From: Nitrospirota bacterium
GTDB lineage: Bacteria > Nitrospirota > Thermodesulfovibrionia > Thermodesulfovibrionales > SM23-35
DNA length: 16,901 nucleotides
Direction: 5' to 3'
NCBI GenBank assembly: GCA_016212245.1
Contig: JACRGU010000037.1
Coordinates: 1-16,901, forward strand
Shown: in pieces, positions 8,619-14,242 of the stretch
How the letters are laid out: each line of letters opens with the position of its first letter
How positions within the stretch are numbered: position 1 is the first letter of the stretch
Translations under genes and position numbers: made by a program
Notes under the pieces: model-generated
What the model saw: only the letters and a program-made list of their open reading frames with translations
Database searches by the model: none
Told to the model about the DNA's origin: nothing

Positions 8619-9574
8619 AGCTCAAAGATATTTACAAAAAGGCTATAGAAATCGGGATGGACAATGACCCACGTGACAAAGATGTTGTCATAAAAGAACT
8701 TGAACGCAGGAAGAAAGACTTTGATGAGCTTAAGTTAGATGAGAAGGAATTTTTTGACCAGGAGGCTCTCCAGAACCCATATTCTGATTCGAGGATACTT
8801 TACGGGACAGGTGATGAGGAGATTAAAAGTATCCTCGTCGGCATAGACATCGAGGTCGGAGAGATATTGCTTGCTGATAGTCTGAGATTAAGAGGCAGGC
8901 AGGTTGACCTCCTCTTATCCCATCACCCTGAGGGAAGGGCATATGCAAACCTTTACACTGTAATGCAGATGCAGTCTGATATATTAAACAGATTTGGTGT
9001 CCCCATAAATATTGCAGAGGACCTCATGGAGGGAAGGATAAAAGAAGTAGAAAGAAAGCTGATGCCGGTTAATCACACAAGGGCAGTTGATGCAGCAAAA
9101 CTTTTAGGTGTTCCGTTCCTGTGCCTTCATACGCCTGCTGACAATATGGTTGCGACTTATCTTCAGAGGTTATTTGATGAAAAGAAACCGTATACTGTAG
9201 CAGATGTGATTGACATACTCAAAGGAATCCCTGAATACAGAGAGGCAGGGCTTAATAGCATAGGTCCTAAGATTATCCTCGGTGCAAAGAATAGAAAGGC
9301 AGGAAAGGTCTTTGTGGATATGACAGGTGGCACAGAAGGGGCAAAGGAGATATTCGAAAGCCTTACAGCAGGAGGGATCAGCACAATAGTAGCGATGCAC
9401 CTGAGTGAGGACCATCGTAAGGAGGCAGAGAAAAACCACTTGAATGTTATTATTGCTGGACATATTTCAAGCGACAACCTCGGCCTGAACTTACTTATAG
9501 ACGAGATTTCAAGAGGCGATTCATTAGAGATCCTCGAATGCTCTGGCTTTAAGAGATTCAGCCGGGGAATATGA
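8615..9574 (+). CDS. NIF3-like (DUF34) putative metal-binding protein
   Basis: The 319-residue soluble protein resembles the NIF3/DUF34 family. The family pattern LLxSHHP appears with H103 and H104, a second motif HTPAD with H172 and D176, and a C-terminal AGHISSDNLG with H283 and D287. In known members such residues hold a two-metal centre. The N-terminal stretch of about 80 residues, rich in charged helix, is an extension compared with the compact family core. The function of the family is uncertain; a GTP cyclohydrolase-like or metallohydrolase role has been suggested. It is embedded in the macromolecular synthesis operon with ATGA overlaps on both sides. The family call is moderate because it rests on motifs alone and the last motif is divergent. 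Confidence 0.68.
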   Translation: MKLKDIYKKAIEIGMDNDPRDKDVVIKELERRKKDFDELKLDEKEFFDQEALQNPYSDSRILYGTGDEEIKSILVGIDIEVGEILLADSLRLRGRQVDLLLSHHPEGRAYANLYTVMQMQSDILNRFGVPINIAEDLMEGRIKEVERKLMPVNHTRAVDAAKLLGVPFLCLHTPADNMVATYLQRLFDEKKPYTVADVIDILKGIPEYREAGLNSIGPKIILGAKNRKAGKVFVDMTGGTEGAKEIFESLTAGGISTIVAMHLSEDHRKEAEKNHLNVIIAGHISSDNLGLNLLIDEISRGDSLEILECSGFKRFSRGI

Positions 9575-11256
9575 AGGCTGACAGGCTTCTCGAAGAGATA
9601 AAATTAAAAACAGATATAGTCGACATCATATCCGAGTATGTCCAGTTAAAGAAGGCAGGGCAGAACTATAAGGGCCTCTGCCCGTTCCATTCTGAAAAAA
9701 CCCCCTCATTTATGGTAAGCCCGTCCAAGCAGATATTCCATTGCTTCGGGTGCGGAACCGGCGGAGATGCGGTTAGTTTTATTATTAAATACGAAAACAT
9801 CTCATTCAGTGAGGCAATAAAACTCCTCTCAAAAAAGGCCGGCATTGAACTCTCAGGGTTTAGACTCGATAAGGAGGCATCAAAGAAGCGTGAGACGATA
9901 ATCCAGGTTCTGAAGGAATCCTTGAATTTTTTCAGAGAAAACCTTACAGAATCAAAGTCAGCACAGGAATATCTCAATAAAAGAGGGATTGATAAAACTA
10001 CCATTGAAAGTTTTCATGCAGGTTATGCACCCATGGAATGGGATGTCCTCTTTAAATATTTGAAGGGGATGGGCTACAGCGATTCTGTGATAAAGGATGC
10101 AGGGCTTGTTACTTTTGATGAAAGAGGCTACAGGGATGTGTTCAGGGGACGTGTTATATTTCCGATATTCAATCTCCAGAACAATGTTATCGCCTTTGGT
10201 GGTAGGGTTATGGATGACTCCCAGCCCAAATACCTTAATTCTCCAGAGACAGAGGTGTTTAAGAAAGGCGAGACTCTATTTGCCCTGAACCTTGCAAAAG
10301 AAGAGATAAGGAAGAAGGATTATGCCATAATTGTTGAAGGATATCTCGATACGATAATCTGCCACCAGTATGGTTTTAAAAATACAGTTGCACCATTAGG
10401 AACAGCCCTGACACCAGGTCATCTACAGAAACTCAAAAGGTTAACACAGAAGGTAGTCCTCGTCTTTGATGGTGACGATGCAGGTGTTTCTGCGGCGAGG
10501 AGATCACTCTCAATCCTTTATGAAAACGATTTCAGGGCAAAGGTTCTCCTTCTTCCGGAAGGGGAAGACCCTGACAGTTTTTTAAGAAAAAATGACAGCC
10601 ATTCCTTCAGGACAATACTTCATAAGGCGAAGTCGGCGACAGATTTTCTCTTCAGCGTATCTAAAGGGGACAGGATAGATACTGTCAGGGAGGCCCTCGG
10701 TATAATTGCCAGCATAAAGGACCTGATTATAGCAGATGAGCTGTTATGTGAACTTGCTGATAGGTCAAGGATTAATGAATCGGCTCTCAGAGGCGAACTT
10801 AAGAAGATAAAGACAAAAGTACCTATGCATCGGGACGTAGAGGGGCTCAGGATAGGTAGGACAGCAATGAACAGGGAAGAATATCTTCTGCTCAGCACCA
10901 TCATTAACTTTCCAGAAAAAGCAGACGATGTACTTTCAAGGCTCAACATTGAAGACCTGAGGGACGAAACTATCAAATCTTTATTTAAAAAAATCAGGGC
11001 ACTTGCCAATAAATTAAATATAAGGTCTCTACTCGATAAAACTGACAATGCAGAGAGGGCCCTGATTACAGAGCTCTCTCTTAAGCCAAGTTTTGATTTA
11101 GAACACGTTGACAGAAACATCGAGGATTGTTTCAAGAAACTTATACAGAGAAGTCTTTATGAGAGGATACGTCTTGCTGAGGAGTCAGGAGATCTGAATC
11201 TATTAAATTCCCTTTTATTAGAAAAGAAAAGACTCATAAAAGTGGTGCCTGCATGA
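9571..11256 (+). CDS. dnaG: DNA primase DnaG
   Basis: The 561-residue primase makes RNA primers for lagging-strand synthesis and works with the replicative helicase. The CHC2 zinc finger is visible as C37, H40, C58 and C61 (CPFH and CFGC). The catalytic TOPRIM core follows with E256 in VEGYLD and the acidic DGDD motif at D300-D303. The segment AFGGRVMDDSQPKYLNSPET is a family signature. The C-terminal helicase-interaction part is less conserved, and the total length is normal. The start overlaps the NIF3-like stop as ATGA, and the stop overlaps rpoD the same way. Confidence 0.96.
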   Translation: MKADRLLEEIKLKTDIVDIISEYVQLKKAGQNYKGLCPFHSEKTPSFMVSPSKQIFHCFGCGTGGDAVSFIIKYENISFSEAIKLLSKKAGIELSGFRLDKEASKKRETIIQVLKESLNFFRENLTESKSAQEYLNKRGIDKTTIESFHAGYAPMEWDVLFKYLKGMGYSDSVIKDAGLVTFDERGYRDVFRGRVIFPIFNLQNNVIAFGGRVMDDSQPKYLNSPETEVFKKGETLFALNLAKEEIRKKDYAIIVEGYLDTIICHQYGFKNTVAPLGTALTPGHLQKLKRLTQKVVLVFDGDDAGVSAARRSLSILYENDFRAKVLLLPEGEDPDSFLRKNDSHSFRTILHKAKSATDFLFSVSKGDRIDTVREALGIIASIKDLIIADELLCELADRSRINESALRGELKKIKTKVPMHRDVEGLRIGRTAMNREEYLLLSTIINFPEKADDVLSRLNIEDLRDETIKSLFKKIRALANKLNIRSLLDKTDNAERALITELSLKPSFDLEHVDRNIEDCFKKLIQRSLYERIRLAEESGDLNLLNSLLLEKKRLIKVVPA

Positions 11257-12089
11257 AAGATTACTATGACTATTTTGATGGGTATACAGAGGGAAAAGAC
11301 ACCCGGATGTTCGGAACCGAGGCGTGGGATGAGACCATTGAGGCGGAAGAAAGGACTCCTGTTTTTGTAGAAGGTGAAAAAGACCCTATACGCCTCTATC
11401 TGAAGGAGATGGGTGCTGTGCCCCTGCTTACAAAGGAAGGTGAGGTTGAGATTGCCAGAAAGATAGAAGAGGAAAGGGAAAAAGTTGTCAGGGTAGTATT
11501 TTCACTGCCCTTTACCCTGAGAAAGATTATAACCTTAGGCAGGATGGTCAGAAGCGGAGAGGCCCCACTCGCAGAGATTATTCAGAACGGCGAAGAAGAA
11601 ACAGAGGAACACCTGCTATTAGAGAGAAAGAGATTTTTTGAGGTCACAGAGAAGATAAATGGTCTGTATCAGAAAAGAAAGGGATACCTCAAGAGGTTGA
11701 AGGAGACCACTCCGATTACACTAGTGAAGGGGGGTTCTCGTAAGAGGGACATAAGTCCCCCTTACGCACTAATTAAGGTACTGGAAGAAAACAGAGACCA
11801 GATACTCGAAAAAGTACGTGACCTCAGATTGAAAGAGGATGTCATAACAACATTCTCAGAGGAATTAAAACGGTTAATATTGCATATAGATGAACTTCAT
11901 AGAAAGATTGCTAATATAAGGAAAAGGAAGAGAGTCAGATATTCAAAGTCTGAGATAGAGAAAGAGTGTGAGAGGTACAGAAAGGAGATAGAGAAAAAAG
12001 AATCTGTTTTTGGGATGAAGTTTGTCGAGATGAGGAAGGCCTTAAGGGTTCTTGTGCAGGGTGAGAGAGAAGTGCTTGAGGCAAAATAA
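11253..12089 (+). CDS. rpoD: RpoD, N-terminal part (region 1.2 and non-conserved region), ending at an in-frame stop
   Basis: This 278-codon segment encodes the front of the primary sigma factor. After a short acidic start, region 1.2 begins near residue 44 (DPIRLYLKEMG) and is followed by a charged helical non-conserved region. The segment stops at TAA (12087-12089) just inside the sigma-70 pattern EAK-K-ALxEANLRLV, where family members have a second Lys. The same reading frame continues without a shift into the rest of RpoD, so a single A-to-T change (AAA to TAA) explains the break. The start is ATGA-overlapped with dnaG, and no in-frame start codon lies between it and an upstream in-frame stop at 11178. 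Region 1.1 is therefore essentially absent. A palindrome-bearing insertion codes for residues about 160-175. Alternatives are a base-call error, a real nonsense mutation with readthrough, or a split sigma factor. Confidence 0.85.
   Translation: MKDYYDYFDGYTEGKDTRMFGTEAWDETIEAEERTPVFVEGEKDPIRLYLKEMGAVPLLTKEGEVEIARKIEEEREKVVRVVFSLPFTLRKIITLGRMVRSGEAPLAEIIQNGEEETEEHLLLERKRFFEVTEKINGLYQKRKGYLKRLKETTPITLVKGGSRKRDISPPYALIKVLEENRDQILEKVRDLRLKEDVITTFSEELKRLILHIDELHRKIANIRKRKRVRYSKSEIEKECERYRKEIEKKESVFGMKFVEMRKALRVLVQGEREVLEAK
11739..11766. repeat. Palindrome inside the rpoD coding sequence
   Basis: CGTAAGAGGGAC (11739-11750) and GTCCCCCTTACG (11755-11766) are reverse complements at 11 of 12 positions, separated by ATAA. 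An alternative outer pairing is possible between TAGTG-AAGGGGG upstream and CCCCCTTACGCACTA downstream. It encodes the Gly/Arg/Pro-rich peptide GGSRKRDISPP in the non-conserved region of the sigma factor and looks like an in-frame miniature repeat insertion. Confidence 0.7.
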
Positions 12090-12803
12090 GCCCTGACAGA
12101 GGCCAACCTGCGGCTTGTTATAAGTATTGCAAAGCGATATATAGGCAAAGGGTTGAGTTTCTCAGACCTGATACAGGAAGGCAACATTGGACTCATGAAG
12201 GCTGTAGACAAGTTTGAGTACAGGCGTGGTTACAAGTTCAGCACATATGCGACCTGGTGGATCAGACAGGCAATAACAAGGGCGATTGCAGACCAGTCGA
12301 GGACAATAAGGATACCTGTACACATGGTTGAGGCTATTAACAAGATAACAAAGGTGACAAGAGAACTTGTCCAGGAGATGGGAAGAGAGCCTACACCTGA
12401 TGAGATTGCTGAAAGGTTGAAGATCCCTGTTGAAAAGGTGAAAGGAATATTAAAGATATCAAAAGAGCCCATATCTCTCGAAACTCCGGTTGGGGAAGAA
12501 GAGGATAGTCATCTCAGGGATTTTATAGAGGATAAGGCAACATTATCCCCGCTTGATGTCGCAATACAGGATGATATGAAAAAGCAGATAGACAGGATTC
12601 TGTGCTCACTAACCCCTAAGGAGGAAAAGATTATAAGAAAAAGGTTTGGTATTGGTGGAGACGTTCCTCATACCCTCGAAGAGGTTGGGCTGGAATTTGA
12701 TGTAACACGTGAGCGGATAAGGCAGATAGAAATTAAGGCAATAAGAAAACTAAAACATCCCTCCAGAAGCAAATGGCTCAGGACATTTGTCGAAAGCCCT
12801 TGA
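12090..12803 (+). CDS. rpoD: RpoD, C-terminal part (regions 2-4), downstream of the in-frame stop
   Basis: This segment carries the whole sigma-70 core. Region 2.1 starts with ALTEANLRLVISIAKRY, then come DLIQEGNIGLMKAVDKFEYR, the -10 recognition region 2.3-2.4 with YKFSTYATWWIRQAITRAIA, and region 3 with RIPVHMVEAINK. Region 4 ends with the -35 helix-turn-helix in TLEEVGLEFDVTRERIRQIE. All family hallmarks are intact, which argues for recent or artefactual interruption. No ATG follows the stop until the one in GLMKAVDK (12198), which would remove region 2.1. A TTG at 12153 preceded by AAAGGG is a weak alternative. Efficient independent translation of a complete region 2 is therefore doubtful unless the stop is read through or is a sequencing error. 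Confidence 0.9.
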   Translation, partial: ALTEANLRLVISIAKRYIGKGLSFSDLIQEGNIGLMKAVDKFEYRRGYKFSTYATWWIRQAITRAIADQSRTIRIPVHMVEAINKITKVTRELVQEMGREPTPDEIAERLKIPVEKVKGILKISKEPISLETPVGEEEDSHLRDFIEDKATLSPLDVAIQDDMKKQIDRILCSLTPKEEKIIRKRFGIGGDVPHTLEEVGLEFDVTRERIRQIEIKAIRKLKHPSRSKWLRTFVESP

Positions 12804-12829
12804 CCTGAAAGCAGTGATGAGTTTATAGT
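12800..12829 (+). promoter_or_regulatory. Possible promoter for the tRNA/zinc-ribbon unit
   Basis: TTGACC (12800-12805), overlapping the rpoD stop codon, is followed after 18 bp by TATAGT (12824-12829). Spacing and boxes fit a sigma-70-type promoter about 85 bp before the tRNA. The AGTT-rich repeats in the same region make chance matches more likely. Confidence 0.35.
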
Positions 12830-12903
12830 TAAAAGTTCGGAGTGAATAGTTCAGTGTTATGAAACAGCAATTACTCTGAACTCAGAACTCCTAACTAATA
12901 ACT
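12820..12903. repeat. Imperfect inverted repeat of AGTT-type units
   Basis: The segment 12820-12838 and the reverse complement of 12885-12903 match at 15 of 19 positions. Inside them AGTTCAG (12848-12854) pairs exactly with CTGAACT (12876-12882). The units resemble the AGTTTACNN repeats at the start of the window. It lies between rpoD and the tRNA and has no T-run, so it is not a standard terminator, though the fold could slow polymerase or shield the transcript end. Confidence 0.65.
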
Positions 12904-12912
12904 AAAGAGAGA

Positions 12913-12988
12913 GGGCCCATAGCTCAGCTGGAAGAGCTACCGGCTCATAACCGGTTGGTCCCAGGTTCGAGCCCTGGTGGGCCCACCA
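12913..12988 (+). tRNA. tRNA with CAT anticodon, probably tRNA-Ile2 (otherwise elongator tRNA-Met)
   Basis: A complete 76-nt cloverleaf with encoded CCA is present. The acceptor arms are GGGCCCA and TGGGCCC, the D stem is GCTC/GAGC, the anticodon stem is ACCGG/CCGGT around loop CTCATAA, and the T arm is CCAGG-TTCGAGC-CCTGG. The acceptor has C4-G69 and C5-G68, pairs that TilS recognises on E. coli tRNA-Ile2, whose C34 is changed to lysidine to read AUA. This tips the call toward Ile2, but sequence alone cannot exclude elongator Met. It is not an initiator because the G1-C72 pair is intact and the three G-C pairs at the base of the anticodon stem are absent. Confidence 0.93.
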
Positions 12989-12989
12989 A

Positions 12990-13014
12990 CCGATTTTGCC
13001 GGAGGCAAAATCGG
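12990..13014. repeat. Perfect 11-bp hairpin after the tRNA
   Basis: CCGATTTTGCC (12990-13000) and GGCAAAATCGG (13004-13014) are exact reverse complements around the loop GGA. It starts two bases after the tRNA CCA and ends 11 bases before the next start codon. No T-run follows, so it is probably not an intrinsic terminator. It could mark the 3' processing boundary of the tRNA or be a dispersed palindrome. Confidence 0.8.
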
Positions 13015-13025
13015 AGTGAAGAGGA

Positions 13026-13742
13026 ATGAATTCCACTGTGAATGATCAGCTTAGACGCCTTATAGAACTTCAGCAAATCGATTCAAAAATCCTCAACAAA
13101 AAATGTATGATGGATGAAATCCCTTCAAAGATTTCTGAGGCAGAAGTGCCACTTAAGATAACGCAGGCAGATCTTGATAAGATGAAACAGAGTCATGAAT
13201 CCCTTGAAAAGAAAAGGCGTGATAAGGAAAGGCAGTTAGAGGATATAAACGAGAAGATAAAGAAACTAAAGGCCCGTACTGCAGAGATAAAGACAAATAA
13301 GGAATATCAGGCCCATCTAAGGGAGATAGAGTCTGCAGAAAAGGAACGCTATGCCATAGAGGATGAGATACTTGTTGCCATGGAAGCACTGGATGTTTCT
13401 TCAAATGAAGTAAAGGCAGCGGAAGCAAAGGTTATCTCGGAAAAAGAAAAAGTAGACATACTCAAAAGGAAACTCGATGAAGAGACATCAGAGGCAAAAA
13501 AAGAACTCACCATGCTTAAAGAAAAAAGGGCATGGATCGTTGATGCCCTTGACAGAGATATGTATAGTCAGTATATGATTCTGTTTGAATCAGGCAATGG
13601 TTTAGCAGTGACAGAGGCAAGGGGAGAGATATGTCAGGGGTGTAATATGAACATACCACCACAGCTCTTTGTCGAAATAAAAAAGAATGAAGAGATTATC
13701 TATTGCCCTCAATGCTACAGAATACTTTACTACTCTCCCTAA
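13026..13742 (+). CDS. Coiled-coil protein with C4 zinc ribbon (zf-RING_7 / DUF164 family)
   Basis: The 238-residue protein has an almost uninterrupted charged coiled coil from about residue 8 to 170. A short C-terminal zinc ribbon follows with C203, C206, C227 and C230 (CQGC and CPQC). This matches a widespread bacterial family of unknown precise function, related to chlamydial CT398. The conserved motif KTNKEYQAHLREIE lies in the middle of the coil (about residues 90-103). The ribosome binding site GAAGAGG sits just before the ATG and directly after the hairpin at 12990-13014. It lies immediately upstream of rnpB, an arrangement I recall from several Gram-negative genomes. It has no signal peptide or membrane segment. 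Confidence 0.85.
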   Translation: MNSTVNDQLRRLIELQQIDSKILNKKCMMDEIPSKISEAEVPLKITQADLDKMKQSHESLEKKRRDKERQLEDINEKIKKLKARTAEIKTNKEYQAHLREIESAEKERYAIEDEILVAMEALDVSSNEVKAAEAKVISEKEKVDILKRKLDEETSEAKKELTMLKEKRAWIVDALDRDMYSQYMILFESGNGLAVTEARGEICQGCNMNIPPQLFVEIKKNEEIIYCPQCYRILYYSP

Positions 13743-13749
13743 AATCCTC

Positions 13750-13778
13750 TTTACAAAACTATAAAATTTATTTATTAT
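13750..13778 (+). promoter_or_regulatory. Probable promoter for rnpB
   Basis: TTTACA (13750-13755) is separated by exactly 17 bp from TATTAT (13773-13778) in an AT-rich gap. Initiation would be near 13785, some 18 bases before the P1 helix, so a short leader would need trimming. A second possible -10 (TGTTAT, 13793-13798) would start at the P1 helix itself but lacks a good -35. Confidence 0.5.
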
Positions 13779-13825
13779 TTAATAACAAAAAATGTTATAG
13801 ACTGCCAGGGCAGGAGAGGTGGTTG

Positions 13826-13853
13826 CCCCGCACTTTCCAGAGAAAGTGCGGGG
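13826..13853. repeat. GCACTTTC hairpin, copy 1 (P3 position of rnpB)
   Basis: CCCCGCACTTTC (13826-13837) and GAAAGTGCGGGG (13842-13853) form a perfect 12-bp stem with loop CAGA. The stem occupies the P3 position of RNase P RNA. Confidence 0.9.
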
Positions 13854-13898
13854 AGGAAAGTCCGAGCTCCACAGGGCAAGGCGCTCCATAACACGGAG

Positions 13899-13925
13899 TC
13901 CCGCACTTTCTTAGAAAGTGCGGGA
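13899..13925. repeat. GCACTTTC hairpin, copy 2 (P9 position of rnpB)
   Basis: TCCCGCACTTTC (13899-13910) and GAAAGTGCGGGA (13914-13925) form a perfect 12-bp stem with loop TTA. It sits where P9 is expected, after the P8 hairpin and before the conserved GTGCCACAGAGA segment. Its core is identical to copy 1. Confidence 0.9.
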
Positions 13926-13952
13926 AGGAAAGTGCCACAGAGAGGGAAACCG

Positions 13953-13979
13953 CCCCGCACTTTCTGTGAAAGTGCTGGG
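13953..13979. repeat. GCACTTTC hairpin, copy 3 (P12 position of rnpB)
   Basis: CCCCGCACTTTC (13953-13964) and GAAAGTGCTGGG (13968-13979) form a stem with a single C-T mismatch and loop TGT. It lies in the P12 position, between AAACCGC and GGTAAGGGTGAAA. The left arm is identical to copy 1. Confidence 0.9.
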
Positions 13980-14242
13980 TAAGGGTGAAAAGGTGAGGTA
14001 AGAGCTCACCAGTTGAGATGGTGACATCTCAAGCTTGGAAAACCCCGCCTGGAGCAAGGTCGAATAGGTTCCGCCTTGAGAAGGGCCCCTTCGAATTCCT
14101 GTCCCGACTTTGTCGGAATCGGGGAGGCGGAATGGGTTACGACCGCAAGATTCCGATAGTAATATCGGTGCTGAGATGAATGACCACCGAAAACAGAACT
14201 CGGCTTACAGCCTGCTCTGGCAAAAGGCACTGGAGGGTGGGA

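Larger units (their letters stand above)
13803..14222 (+). ncRNA. rnpB: RNase P RNA (bacterial type A)
   Basis: This is the catalytic RNA that removes 5' leaders from pre-tRNA. The closing P1 helix is visible as GCCAGGGCAGG at 13804-13814 and CCTGCTCTGGC at 14211-14221, with one A-C mismatch. The universal core is present: GAGGAAAGTCCGAGCTCC after P3, CCACAGAGAGGGAAACCGCC, GGTAAGGGTGAAAAGG, GAGCAAGGTCGAATAGG, the GGTTC of the L15-like loop that pairs with tRNA CCA, GATGAATGACCACC, and ACAGAACTCGGCTTACAG forming P4. P13/P14 and P16/P17-like stems mark it as type A, and its length of about 420 nt is slightly large. Three of its peripheral stems (positions of P3, P9 and P12) are built from nearly the same inverted repeat, which is unusual. 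No terminator is seen before lysR. Confidence 0.96.

Noticed and set aside
12087..12089. TAA as a recoded sense codon or selenocysteine-like readthrough site
   Set aside because: TAA ends several other genes in the window and selenocysteine uses TGA; only a local event is plausible.
12990..13014. Intrinsic terminator after the tRNA
   Set aside because: The stem is good but no T-run follows, and the next gene's ribosome site begins immediately.
13703..13960. Small reading frames on both strands over the rnpB 5' half
   Set aside because: The DNA is explained by a structured RNA, and the translations have no recognisable features.
14104..14116. CCGACTTTGTCGG palindrome in rnpB as another inserted element
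   Set aside because: It lies in the P16/P17 region, where a short hairpin is expected, and no second copy is seen in the window.
14180..14242. Upstream ATG giving a 21-residue longer LysR
   Set aside because: It falls within the conserved 3' part of the RNase P RNA; the ATG at 14243 has a GGAGGG site and matches the family start.
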